Below are positions 15,182 to 22,740 of a stretch of 42,519 nt of DNA, one piece after another. Location: NCBI GenBank assembly GCA_005885035.1, contig VAXZ01000002.1, positions 1 to 42,519 on the forward strand, written 5' to 3'. The DNA comes from Actinomycetota bacterium (lineage in GTDB: Bacteria > Actinomycetota > UBA4738 > HRBIN12). The notes under the pieces were generated by a model. The model saw nothing but the letters and a program-made list of their open reading frames with translations, ran no database searches and had not been told where the DNA came from. The stretch's first letter is position 1. Each line of letters begins with the position of its first letter. Made by a program: the position numbers and the translations under genes.

Positions 15182-16837
15182 ATGCTCCTCGAGCCACTGC
15201 AGTGCACGTTGGCCGACGGCGTGCAGCTCTCCGAGGTTACCTTCGTGGTGGTGGACCTCGAGACGACGGGGGGCTCACCCACCGACCATGCGATCACCGA
15301 GATCGGGGCCGTCACCTATCGGGGCGGCGAGCGCCTGTCCACGTTCCAGTCCCTCGTGGACCCACGGCAGCCGATCCCGCCCTACGTCGCTCAGCTGACC
15401 GGCATCGACGATCTGCTCGTCACGGGCGCGCCGGAGATCCAGCAGGTCCTTCCCAGCTTCCTCGAGTTCGCGCGCGGCGCGATCTTCGTCGGACACAACG
15501 CGTCGTTCGACTTCGGGTTCCTGAACGCCAACCTGCTGCGCCTGGACTACGACCCTCTCGAGGGACCGCCGGTCTGCACCGCCAGGCTCGCGAGGCGCGT
15601 CGTGTGGCCGGACGTGCCGAACGTGCGGCTCGTCACGCTCGCCCGATACTTCCGGACGCGCTCGATCCCCGTCCACCGCGCCCTCGCCGACGCGGAGGCC
15701 ACCGCCGAGGTCCTCAACGGCCTGATCGAGCTCGGCGGCCGATTGGGGATCGCCACCCTCGGGGACCTCCGCGAGGCCTGCACCGCCCGAGGGCGACCGA
15801 ACTTCGGCAAGATCCGCCTGGCCGACCTGCTTCCCCGGTCGCCCGGCGTCTACCTGTTCGAGGATCGGACCGGGAAGGTGCTGTACGTGGGCAAGGCCGT
15901 CGACCTCCGGGCCCGCGTCCGGTCCTACTTCTACGGTGATGAGCGCAAGAAGGTGCAGGACCTCCTCGGCTCGGTGCAGCACGTGCGCGGGATCTCGACG
16001 CCGAACGGCGAGGCCGAGGCACTCGTGCTGGAGGCTCGGCTCATCGCTCGGTACGAACCGGCTTACAACGCCTACGGCAAGCGGTGGCGGCGCTACGCGT
16101 ACCTCAAGCTCGACCCGACGGAGGCGTGGCCCAGGCTCAAGGTGGTACGAACGGCGTCGGCGAACGACGGGAGCAGCTACCTCGGCCCGTTCGGGTCCTC
16201 CGCTCGGGCGCGGCAGGCGAAAGACGCGATCGAGGACGTCTTCCGGATCCGCCGCTGCACGAGGTCCATGGGCGTGCAGACCCGCTTCGCGCCGTGCGCC
16301 CTCGCCGACATGGGCCGGTGCCTCGCGCCGTGCGACGGCAGGACCACCCCCGAGCGGTACGGCGAGCTCGTCCGCTCGCTGGTGTCGGCCCTCACCCAGC
16401 CGGGCGAGCTCCTGGCGAAGCTGGAGGCGCGGATGGACGGCCTCGCGACGGACGAGCGGTTCGAGGAAGCCGCGCTCGCACGTGATCGCCTCCGGTCGAT
16501 CGCGGAGTCGCTCTGGCGACTCCGGATCGACCGGTGGCTGACGGCCGGACGGCTGGTCCTGCGCGGGCCTCGAGGCGAGCGGCTCGAACTGATCGAGGGC
16601 GCGCTCGCGCGGGGCGGCGAGCCCCCGCCGGAGCCGATCGGGTCACCCGCCCCGCGCGAGCGCGCCGACGAGCTCGCGGCGATCCGCTCCTGGATCACCC
16701 GTCATCCCACCCGGGTCGAACGGTGCGAGGTCGCCCCATCGGAGCCTGTCGACGGGGGCGCTGCGCTGGCCCGGATCCTCGGCGCGATGCGCGACCTGGG
16801 CCGCACGCCCGGCGGACGTGCGAAGGCCGGCCGGTAA
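15182..16837 (+). CDS. DEDD exonuclease fused to a GIY-YIG/UvrC-like nuclease
   Basis: A 551-residue protein from ATG 15182 (SD GGAGG; an upstream in-frame ATG at 15098 lies before the promoter). The N-terminal DnaQ/epsilon-type exonuclease has ExoI 'FVVVDLETTGGSP', ExoII 'VGHNASFDFGFLNANLL' and ExoIII 'VHRALADAEAT'. A GIY-YIG domain follows ('SPGVYLFEDRTGKVLYVGKAVDLRARVRSYFYG'), then a UvrC-like region with 'FAPCALADMGRCLAPCDGR' and 'EEAALARDRLRSIAESL'. UvrC's C-terminal RNase H-like nuclease and HhH are absent, as in Cho-like proteins. The fusion is common in Actinomycetota and is thought to act in DNA repair. Its exact role is not established. Confidence 0.9.
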   Translation: MLLEPLQCTLADGVQLSEVTFVVVDLETTGGSPTDHAITEIGAVTYRGGERLSTFQSLVDPRQPIPPYVAQLTGIDDLLVTGAPEIQQVLPSFLEFARGAIFVGHNASFDFGFLNANLLRLDYDPLEGPPVCTARLARRVVWPDVPNVRLVTLARYFRTRSIPVHRALADAEATAEVLNGLIELGGRLGIATLGDLREACTARGRPNFGKIRLADLLPRSPGVYLFEDRTGKVLYVGKAVDLRARVRSYFYGDERKKVQDLLGSVQHVRGISTPNGEAEALVLEARLIARYEPAYNAYGKRWRRYAYLKLDPTEAWPRLKVVRTASANDGSSYLGPFGSSARARQAKDAIEDVFRIRRCTRSMGVQTRFAPCALADMGRCLAPCDGRTTPERYGELVRSLVSALTQPGELLAKLEARMDGLATDERFEEAALARDRLRSIAESLWRLRIDRWLTAGRLVLRGPRGERLELIEGALARGGEPPPEPIGSPAPRERADELAAIRSWITRHPTRVERCEVAPSEPVDGGAALARILGAMRDLGRTPGGRAKAGR

Positions 16838-16840
16838 ACT
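16835..16840 (+). promoter_or_regulatory. -10 box for leaderless thiolase gene
   Basis: TAAACT, exactly 6 nt before ATG 16847. It overlaps the stop codon (TAA) of the upstream exonuclease gene. Confidence 0.6.
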
Positions 16841-16846
16841 CCGCCC

Positions 16847-18019
16847 ATGGAGACGGCGGTCATCATCGAGGGAGCCCGTACCCCGATCGGCAGGTTCCTC
16901 GGCTCCTTCGCCGATACACCGGCGGTCGAGCTGGGTACGCTGGCGGCGCAGGAGGCGATGCGGCGCGCCGAGATCGCTCCCGAGCTGATCGACCAGACCA
17001 TCCTGGGGCACGCACGCCAGGCCGGGAACGGTCCCAACACCGGACGCCAGGTCAGCGTTCGTTCGGGCGTGCCGATCGATGTCGCCGCGTACAACGTCAA
17101 TATGGCGTGCGGCTCGGGGATGAAGGCCGTTCAGCTGGCCGCACAACAGATCGCGCTCGGCGACGCCGACGTGGTGCTCGCGGGCGGCATGGAGAACATG
17201 AGCCGCGTTCCCCACCTGTTCCCGCAGATGCGACGCGGTCACCGGCTGGGCGATACGCGGATCGTGGATGCCATGTACCGCGACGGCCTCCTCGATCCGC
17301 TCTGCGGGCTGGTGATGGGCGAAACGGCGGAGAACCTGGTCGACCGCTACGACATCACGCGAGAGGAGCAGGACGAGTTCGCCCTGGGATCGCAGCACAA
17401 GGCGGCCGCCGGAGCGTCTGGCCGGGCGGAGGAGCTGTTCACCGTCGAGACGGTGCTCGACGGCCTGCCGGTGACGGTGTCGGAGGACGAGCACCCCCGG
17501 CCCGACACCACGCTCGAGGGCCTGGCGAAGCTGAAGCCGGTGTTCCGCGGGGGCGGGTCGGTCACGGCCGGCAACTCGAGTGGGATCACGGACGGCGCGG
17601 CGGCGATGGTGGTGATGTCCGAGACGCGTGCGAAGGCCGAGGGCCGGGAACCGCTCGCGCGGATCGTCGCGTGGAGCTGGGCCGGGGTCCCCCCGGAGCT
17701 GATGGGGATCGGTCCCGTTCCGGCCACCGCGAAGGTCCTGGACAAGACGGGTCTCACGATCGCTGACTTCGATCTGATCGAGATGAACGAGGCGTTCGCG
17801 GCGCAGGTCATCGCGTGTGAACGCGAGCTCAAGTTCGACCGCGATCGGCTGAACCCGAACGGTGGGGGCATCAGCCTGGGTCACCCGATCGGCATGAGCG
17901 GCGCTCGGATCATCCTTGCGCTCGCGTACGAACTCCGGGCGACGGGGAAGTCCCTGGGGCTCGCGACCCTCTGCATCAGCGGCGGGCAGGGACTCGCCGT
18001 GGTCCTCGAACGCTCGTGA
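16847..18019 (+). CDS. Thiolase (acetyl-CoA C-acetyltransferase family)
   Basis: A 390-residue protein of normal thiolase length. The nucleophile C88 is in 'NVNMACGSGMKAVQLAA', 'GGMENMSRVPHL' is the loop motif, 'EMNEAFAAQVIACEREL' has the NEAFA signature, 'NPNGGGISLGHPIGMSGAR' carries the catalytic His, and 'LATLCISGGQGLAVVLE' holds the second Cys. The enzyme condenses or cleaves acyl-CoA with acetyl-CoA in the cytosol. Direction (degradative or biosynthetic) cannot be told. No beta-oxidation partner is adjacent. The following gene is a RAM-domain protein 12 nt downstream, probably co-transcribed. Confidence 0.94.
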   Translation: METAVIIEGARTPIGRFLGSFADTPAVELGTLAAQEAMRRAEIAPELIDQTILGHARQAGNGPNTGRQVSVRSGVPIDVAAYNVNMACGSGMKAVQLAAQQIALGDADVVLAGGMENMSRVPHLFPQMRRGHRLGDTRIVDAMYRDGLLDPLCGLVMGETAENLVDRYDITREEQDEFALGSQHKAAAGASGRAEELFTVETVLDGLPVTVSEDEHPRPDTTLEGLAKLKPVFRGGGSVTAGNSSGITDGAAAMVVMSETRAKAEGREPLARIVAWSWAGVPPELMGIGPVPATAKVLDKTGLTIADFDLIEMNEAFAAQVIACERELKFDRDRLNPNGGGISLGHPIGMSGARIILALAYELRATGKSLGLATLCISGGQGLAVVLERS

Positions 18020-18031
18020 GGAGGCCGTGCC

Positions 18032-18319
18032 GTGAGCGTCCATGCGGTTGTCCTGATCCAGTGTGACGTCGACGAGATCGGCGGGGCGGCGGAGGCGATC
18101 GCCGACGTGGACGGCGTCTCCGAGGTCTACTCGGTCGCTGGCGAGTTCGATCTCGTCGCCATCGTTCGGGTGCCCGGGCACGACGACCTGGCGAAGGTGA
18201 TCCCTGGCGGGATCGCACGGATCGAGGGCGTCGAACGAACCGAATCCTTGATCGCGTTCCAGGTCTACTCCAAACACGACCTGGAGCGGATGTTCTCGAT
18301 CGGCTTCGATGAAGGCTGA
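18032..18319 (+). CDS. Lrp/AsnC-type RAM (ligand-binding) domain protein without DNA-binding domain
   Basis: A 95-residue protein from GTG 18032 behind GGAGG. Sequence 'HAVVLIQCDVDEIGGAAEAIADVDGVSEVYSVAGEFDLVAIVRVPGHDDLAKVI' is the beta-alpha-beta-beta RAM fold with the conserved G-E-F/Y-D-L turn. There is no helix-turn-helix. Stand-alone RAM proteins sense amino acids or other small ligands and may regulate enzymes or partner regulators. It directly follows the thiolase and converges on the next gene. Confidence 0.88.
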   Translation: MSVHAVVLIQCDVDEIGGAAEAIADVDGVSEVYSVAGEFDLVAIVRVPGHDDLAKVIPGGIARIEGVERTESLIAFQVYSKHDLERMFSIGFDEG

Positions 18320-18337
18320 ACGCCCAGACCGTGTTGG

Positions 18338-18700
18338 CTACACGGCCGGGTGCCACGAGATCGCGACCGGCAAGGACGTCCGAGCCCATTCGGTGAGGTT
18401 CTCGCCGCCGCCGCCGTACTTCTCGAGCAGCAGTCGCCTGGCGAGCGCGTCCTCGTCCGAGCCGGGATCGACCACCCTCGCGTTCGTCAAGCGCTTCACG
18501 TCACCGATCTCGAGCACGACCTGTGGCGACACGAGGACGTTCCGGACCCAGTCGGCATGTTCGCGACCGCCGGAGAGCACGTACAAGACATCGTCGTGGA
18601 GCGCGAACCAGATCTCGATGCGATGCGACCGACCCGTGACGCGACCCGTCGTCGTGAGGTAGCAGAACGGCTGCGATCCGAGGCCTGGATCTCCCCTCAC
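18338..18700 (-). CDS. Deazaflavin (F420)-dependent nitroreductase-fold protein (DUF385-like)
   Basis: A 120-residue split-barrel protein from GTG 18700, whose GTG overlaps the stop of the 37-residue gene (GTGA). Visible: 'FCYLTTTGRVTGRSHRIEIWFALHDDVLYVLSGGREHADWVRNVLVSPQVVLEIGD', the family's TTTGRxTG motif and 'WVRNV' helix, and a C-terminal 'LARRLLLEKYGGGGENLTEW'. Homologues bind coenzyme F420 or sometimes heme or flavin. Substrate unknown. It is the last gene of a four-gene overlapping unit. Confidence 0.85.
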   Translation of the reverse strand: MRGDPGLGSQPFCYLTTTGRVTGRSHRIEIWFALHDDVLYVLSGGREHADWVRNVLVSPQVVLEIGDVKRLTNARVVDPGSDEDALARRLLLEKYGGGGENLTEWARTSLPVAISWHPAV

Positions 18701-18810
18701 GAACCGAAGAACGCCCACGCCAGCAGCGCGCCGATCACGATCAACGCCACGATCAGGAACAGCAGATCGCCGCGCTTGACCTTCCCCGGCTGCATCGCGT
18801 TGAAGCCCAT
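18697..18810 (-). CDS. 37-residue single-pass membrane peptide
   Basis: ATG 18810 stands 4 nt after a perfect AGGAGG, and the 37 codons end in TGA overlapping the next gene's GTG. The product starts with MGFNAMQPGKVKRGD, followed by one 20-residue hydrophobic helix (LLFLIVALIVIGALLAWAFF) and GS. Positive residues before the helix predict an N-in topology. No family recognised. The strong ribosome site and overlap support a real gene that is too short for most gene callers. Confidence 0.75.
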   Translation of the reverse strand: MGFNAMQPGKVKRGDLLFLIVALIVIGALLAWAFFGS

Positions 18811-18822
18811 CCCGCCTCCTGC

Positions 18823-19110
18823 TCAGCCTTGCCGGACCAGGTTCTGCTCCAGCGACGCGACGCTCCGGTTGAGCCCGCCGAGCACGGAGTCGCGGTCCAG
18901 CGTGAACGCCGGATGGATATCGGCGATCTCCTCGAGCGCTCGTTCCAACCTGGTCCCGAACACCTGCGCCGCCTTGAGCGCGTCGACCAACACCAACGCG
19001 TAATCGGCGGTGAACGGCTGTCCATCCCAGGGGCATCTCCCACCACTCGCGATGGCCTGATCCGCGAAGAACTCCCGCCCGCAGCGCTTGCACGTTCCCT
19101 TGATCCTCAC
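18823..19110 (-). CDS. Small Cys-motif protein in receiver operon, unknown function
   Basis: A 95-residue protein from GTG 19110, which overlaps the receiver gene's stop (GTGA). The N-terminus has CKRCGREFFADQAIASGGRCPWDG (C7, C10, C26; a fourth zinc ligand is not obvious), followed by helical sequence 'YALVLVDALKAAQVFGTRLERALEEIADIHPAFTL'. It may be a small metal-binding protein. I do not recognise a named family. Spacing to the membrane-peptide gene is 12 nt. Confidence 0.75.
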   Translation of the reverse strand: MRIKGTCKRCGREFFADQAIASGGRCPWDGQPFTADYALVLVDALKAAQVFGTRLERALEEIADIHPAFTLDRDSVLGGLNRSVASLEQNLVRQG

Positions 19111-19511
19111 ACCCGTTCCTCCTGGGGCAGCATGCCCCTGTGCTCGAGCAGTTCCCACAATCGATCAGCGACCTCGAACGGGTCCGGAGGCTTCACGAAC
19201 CATGCGTCGGCTCCCGACCACCGAGCGAGCCATGCATCCTGCGAACGCTCGAGCAGGATCACGATCACTCCCGCGAACGGATCTCGGTCATCACGCAGCG
19301 TCTTGGCCAGCGCGAAGGCGCCTGCGCGGGAGGCGATCTCGTCGGCGACGATCACCTGCGGACGATCGCGGAGTGCGGCCTTGATCCCCAGGTCACCGTT
19401 CGCCGCGGCGCGGAAACGCAGCGCCTCTCCGAGTCGTCGTTCGATGCTGCGCACCGTGAGCGCGGTCAACTCCCGAGAGCGAGGGTCGGGTGAAACGAGC
19501 AACACATCCAC
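19107..19511 (-). CDS. Divergent response-regulator receiver-like protein
   Basis: A 134-residue protein from GTG 19511. Its layout matches a CheY-like receiver: 'MDVLLVSPDPRSRELT' (strand 1 with one acidic residue, D9, where two are usual), 'PQVIVADEIASRAGAFALAKTL' with D57 at the phospho-acceptor position, 'GVIVILLERS' (strand 4, where the usual Thr/Ser is not seen), and 'GADAWFVKPPDPFEVADRLWELL' with the conserved K107-P. There is no output domain. It may be a stand-alone or phosphorylation-independent receiver. It heads the four-gene operon. Confidence 0.72.
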   Translation of the reverse strand: MDVLLVSPDPRSRELTALTVRSIERRLGEALRFRAAANGDLGIKAALRDRPQVIVADEIASRAGAFALAKTLRDDRDPFAGVIVILLERSQDAWLARWSGADAWFVKPPDPFEVADRLWELLEHRGMLPQEERV

Positions 19512-19610
19512 GGTTCGGGGAGGCTACCACGGGCCCTCCAGGCGCTTTGCCGCGCACCGGACCCTCCGTTACGGTTCGGGCGAGCTCACACACCGCGGCA
19601 CGGGAGGCCC

Positions 19611-20294
19611 ATGGAGGACACCGGCAAGGCAGCCGTTGCCGAATTCATCGGGACGTTCGCGCTCATCTTCTTCGGGGCGGGAACGATCATCGCAACCGGC
19701 AACACCGATCAGCTGGCGATCGCCCTCGCCCACGGCCTGACGATCGCCATCATGGTGTCCCTGATGGTCCACATCTCGGGCGCGGTCTTCAACCCCGCGA
19801 TCCAAGTCGCACTCTGGGTGACCGGCAAGATGCCGACCGTGCGGAGCGCCGTGTACATCGTGGCGCAGCTGGCCGGCGCGGTCGCGGCGGCCTTCCTCCT
19901 GAAGTACTTCTCCCCTCCGCCGGCGTTCGACTCGGTGAACGGCGGCACGCCGAGCGTGCTGTCCGGGTACGTGCTCGGGAAGGCGGTCTTGGTCGAGGCG
20001 GTCGCCACCTTCTTCCTCGTCTGGGCCGTCTTCGCGACCGTGATCGACGATCGAGGGCCGTTCGCGAGGACCGCGGGGTTCACCATCGGGCTCGTGATCA
20101 CGATCGACGTCCTCGCGGTCGGACCGCTCACGGGTGCGGCCATGAACCCTGCTCGTTGGTTCGGACCGGCGGTGGCGACAGGGACGTGGACCGATTGGTG
20201 GGTGTGGATCGCCGGACCGATCGCCGGAGGGATCGTTGCCGGCATCGCTTACTGGTCCCTCTACCTCCAGGCACGGGACCCCGCGACGCCTTAG
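19611..20294 (+). CDS. MIP-family aquaporin/glycerol channel
   Basis: A 227-residue membrane protein from ATG 19611 behind GGGAGG. Six hydrophobic helices can be traced. The two pore loops carry the NPA boxes, '[13 protein letters not shown]' and '[14 protein letters not shown]'. The R following the second NPA is the selectivity-filter arginine. It would conduct water or small neutral solutes across the cytoplasmic membrane. A TACGGT box at 19570-19575 may serve as -10 with a short leader. Confidence 0.93.
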   Translation: MEDTGKAAVAEFIGTFALIFFGAGTIIATGNTDQLAIALAHGLTIAIMVSLMVHISGAVFNPAIQVALWVTGKMPTVRSAVYIVAQLAGAVAAAFLLKYFSPPPAFDSVNGGTPSVLSGYVLGKAVLVEAVATFFLVWAVFATVIDDRGPFARTAGFTIGLVITIDVLAVGPLTGAAMNPARWFGPAVATGTWTDWWVWIAGPIAGGIVAGIAYWSLYLQARDPATP

Positions 20295-20313
20295 GACCTG
20301 GCGGCGCGAGGGC

Positions 20314-20319
20314 TACGCT
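20314..20319 (+). promoter_or_regulatory. -10 box for leaderless NifS-like gene
   Basis: TACGCT, exactly 6 nt before GTG 20326, which is followed at once by ATG 20329. The spacing favours GTG as the leaderless start. Confidence 0.5.
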
Positions 20320-20325
20320 TGGTCG

Positions 20326-21522
20326 GTGATGGACGCAGAGGTCTATCTCGACACCGCATCGGCGATGCCTCTCCGCCCGGAGGCTCGAGCTGCGATGGTC
20401 GAGGCCCTCGATGCTTTCGGCGACCCCTTGACGATCCATGGACCGGCCCGCGCAGCTCGAGCGACCATCGACGATGCACGGGTGACGATCGGTCGGGCGG
20501 TCGGAGCGCAGGCCGATGAGATCGTCTTCACGTCGGGCGGCACCGAGTCGGTCGCCCTCGCGATCGGGGGAGCCGCGCGAGCGCTTCGCGAGCTGGGCAG
20601 CCGGATCGTCGTGAGCGCCGTCGAACACCCTTCCGTGGGAGGCATCTGCGGCGTGCTCGACGCAGATGGGTTCGAGGTTGCCGGGATCCCGACGGACGGG
20701 ACGGGGCGAGCGGACCTCGACCGCTTCGCGGTCGAGGTCCGCCGCCCCGGCACCCTCCTGGCAAGCCTGCAGCACGCCAACCACGAGCTCGGGACGTTGC
20801 AGCAGGTGGCCGAGGCGGCCCGGCTCGCCCGGGAAGCCGGCGTCGGCTTGCACACGGACGCGTGCCAGACGGTGGGCCGGCTGCCGGTCGACGTGGCGTC
20901 GCTGGGTGTGGACCTCCTCTCCCTTTCCGGGCACAAGTTCGGTGGTCCGCCGGGTATCGGCGCGCTCTACGTGCGACGGGGTGTCGGGATCTCGCCCTCC
21001 CTGCGTGGCGATGACCGGGAGCGGAAGCGGCGCTCGGGGATGGAGAACACGGCGGGCATCGTCGGCATGGCTGCCGCGCTCGAGGCAGCCACGGGGACGA
21101 TGGCCGACGAGGCGGCCCGCCAGTGGCCGCTCACCGCATCGATCCGCGAACGGATCGCTTCCGAGGTCCCGGGGGCGACGGTGCTCGGTCACCCGACGCA
21201 CAGAGCGCCGCACCTGGTCGCGTTCGTGGTGGGCGGGCTGGACCCGGCGACGTTGGCGATGGCCCTGGACGACCGCGGGTTCCACGTCGGCGCCGGCTCG
21301 CCCCGCAGCGGCCGTCCGGAGGATCCCTCCCCCGTCCTCGAACAGATCGGGCTCCCAGGCATGGGGGGGTTCCGGGTGAGCATCGGCCCGACGACGACGC
21401 AGGACGATGTCGACCGGTTCCTCCGGACGCTCCCCGACCTCGTGCGACAGCTGCAGCGGGTCGAGCGGATCTCCACCGACGCCCTCGCGCGGTTCCGCCC
21501 TCCCGAGGAGCTCAGCCGATGA
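20326..21522 (+). CDS. Class V aminotransferase-fold, NifS/IscS-like protein lacking the usual active-site cysteine
   Basis: A 398-residue protein from GTG 20326 (or 397 from ATG 20329; numbering here from the ATG). PLP-site features are intact: '[13 protein letters not shown]' (67-79), H100 in 'AVEHPSV', '[10 protein letters not shown]', D178 in 'HTDACQTVG', and the Schiff-base lysine K203 in '[18 protein letters not shown]'. Where desulfurases have SGSACSSG, this protein has VGAGSPRSG (320-328), with no Cys. The rest, 'PSPVLEQIG' and '[19 protein letters not shown]', aligns well. Desulfurase activity is therefore doubtful. A lyase, transaminase or decarboxylase reaction on an amino acid is possible. 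It overlaps a small membrane gene. Confidence 0.88.
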   Translation: MMDAEVYLDTASAMPLRPEARAAMVEALDAFGDPLTIHGPARAARATIDDARVTIGRAVGAQADEIVFTSGGTESVALAIGGAARALRELGSRIVVSAVEHPSVGGICGVLDADGFEVAGIPTDGTGRADLDRFAVEVRRPGTLLASLQHANHELGTLQQVAEAARLAREAGVGLHTDACQTVGRLPVDVASLGVDLLSLSGHKFGGPPGIGALYVRRGVGISPSLRGDDRERKRRSGMENTAGIVGMAAALEAATGTMADEAARQWPLTASIRERIASEVPGATVLGHPTHRAPHLVAFVVGGLDPATLAMALDDRGFHVGAGSPRSGRPEDPSPVLEQIGLPGMGGFRVSIGPTTTQDDVDRFLRTLPDLVRQLQRVERISTDALARFRPPEELSR

Positions 21523-21698
21523 GCGACGGCCGGACCGGCTCGCTGCTGCCGACGCCGGTCTGGCTGGTGCTCGGAGCCGCGCTGGGCGCAGCGATCGGCT
21601 CGGGCGGAGGCGACAACTCGGCCGGACTGGCTGTGGGGTTGATCCTCGGGGGCTGCGGCGGCGCCGGCCTCGCCTACTGGCTCGGCCGCCGTCGCTGA
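21519..21698 (+). CDS. 59-residue glycine-rich membrane protein
   Basis: ATG 21519 overlaps the upstream stop (ATGA), so it is translationally coupled to the NifS-like gene. The product has two hydrophobic helices, '[17 protein letters not shown]' and '[20 protein letters not shown]', a glycine-rich hairpin and a basic tail (RRR). No family recognised. It ends 10 nt from the convergent korB stop. Confidence 0.7.
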   Translation: MSDGRTGSLLPTPVWLVLGAALGAAIGSGGGDNSAGLAVGLILGGCGGAGLAYWLGRRR

Positions 21699-21708
21699 AC
21701 CGCGCCGT

Positions 21709-22740
21709 TCAACCGACGGTCCAGGTGTCCCCGCCGTGCAGCAGCGTCTTCAGATCGCCGGGTCCCAGTCGTTCGACCGCGCGCTCCAACTGTGAACGGA
21801 CCGCCTCGCCGTAGGTGGGTCGGTCCTCTTCGTGGAACACACCGATGCAGGTCGGTTCGGTCGGGCCATGCGAAAGGTGCGCCAGCGCGAACGCAAGCGA
21901 AGGACGGCCATGGATGTCGTGGGTGATGATCGAGCTGGGATCCGAATCCGCGACCGCGGCGATCTCGAGCCGGCCGTTCTCGCCCACCCGAACGCATCGG
22001 GTTCCCTCGTCGAATACGATCGGCTCGCCGTTCACCAGCCGGATCTGGTTGTGCAACCCCTGCTGCTTGTCCCGGATGAGGTCGAACGCGCCGTCGTTGA
22101 ACACGTTGCAGTTCTGGTAGATCTCGACGAAGGCCGACCCGGGGTGCTCGGTGGCCTGTCGCAGCACGTCGGTCAGATGCTTCCGATCGTTGTCGACCGT
22201 TCGGGCGACGAACGTCGCCTCGGCACCGAGCGCCAGGGCGACGGGGTTGAAGGGATGGTCGACCGAGCCGAACGGCGTCGACTTCGTCACTTTCCCCTCT
22301 TCGGAGGTCGGCGAGTACTGGCCCTTCGTGAGCCCGTAGATCTGGTTGTTGAACATCAGGATCTTGATGTTGACGTTCCGTCGCAGCGCGTGGATCAGGT
22401 GGTTCCCGCCGATCGACAAGGCGTCGCCGTCCCCGGTGACGACCCAGACATGCAGGTCGGGGTTGGCCGTCGCGACACCTGTCGCGATCGCAGGTGCCCG
22501 GCCGTGGATCCCGTGGAAGCCGTAGGTGTCCATGTAGTACGTGAACCGACCGCTGCAACCGATCCCCGAGATGAACACCGTGTTGTGGGGCTCGATGCCG
22601 AGCTCCGGCATGAATCCCTGAACGGCCGCGAGGATCGCGTAATCGCCGCACCCGGGACACCATCGCGGTTCCTGGTCGGACGTGAAGTCCTTCTTCGTCA
22701 GCGTGGCGATACCGCTGACGTCACCGTTCTCCTCAGCCAT
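21709..22740 (-). CDS. korB: 2-oxoacid:ferredoxin oxidoreductase subunit beta (2-oxoglutarate type)
   Basis: A 343-residue protein with the beta-subunit plan: 'WCPGCGDYAILAAVQ' (cluster and TPP site), 'GIGCSGRFTYYMDTYGFHGIHGRAPAIATGVATANPD', the TPP-Mg motif 'GDGDALSIGGNHLIHALRRN', 'NNQIYGLTKGQYSPTS', and 'QNCNVFND' with a further cluster cysteine. With KorA it decarboxylates a 2-oxoacid (most likely 2-oxoglutarate) to acyl-CoA and reduces ferredoxin. Its first 8 nt overlap the korA stop region, so subunits are coupled. Aerobic actinobacteria use this pair as an alternative to 2-oxoglutarate dehydrogenase. Confidence 0.94.
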   Translation of the reverse strand: MAEENGDVSGIATLTKKDFTSDQEPRWCPGCGDYAILAAVQGFMPELGIEPHNTVFISGIGCSGRFTYYMDTYGFHGIHGRAPAIATGVATANPDLHVWVVTGDGDALSIGGNHLIHALRRNVNIKILMFNNQIYGLTKGQYSPTSEEGKVTKSTPFGSVDHPFNPVALALGAEATFVARTVDNDRKHLTDVLRQATEHPGSAFVEIYQNCNVFNDGAFDLIRDKQQGLHNQIRLVNGEPIVFDEGTRCVRVGENGRLEIAAVADSDPSSIITHDIHGRPSLAFALAHLSHGPTEPTCIGVFHEEDRPTYGEAVRSQLERAVERLGPGDLKTLLHGGDTWTVG

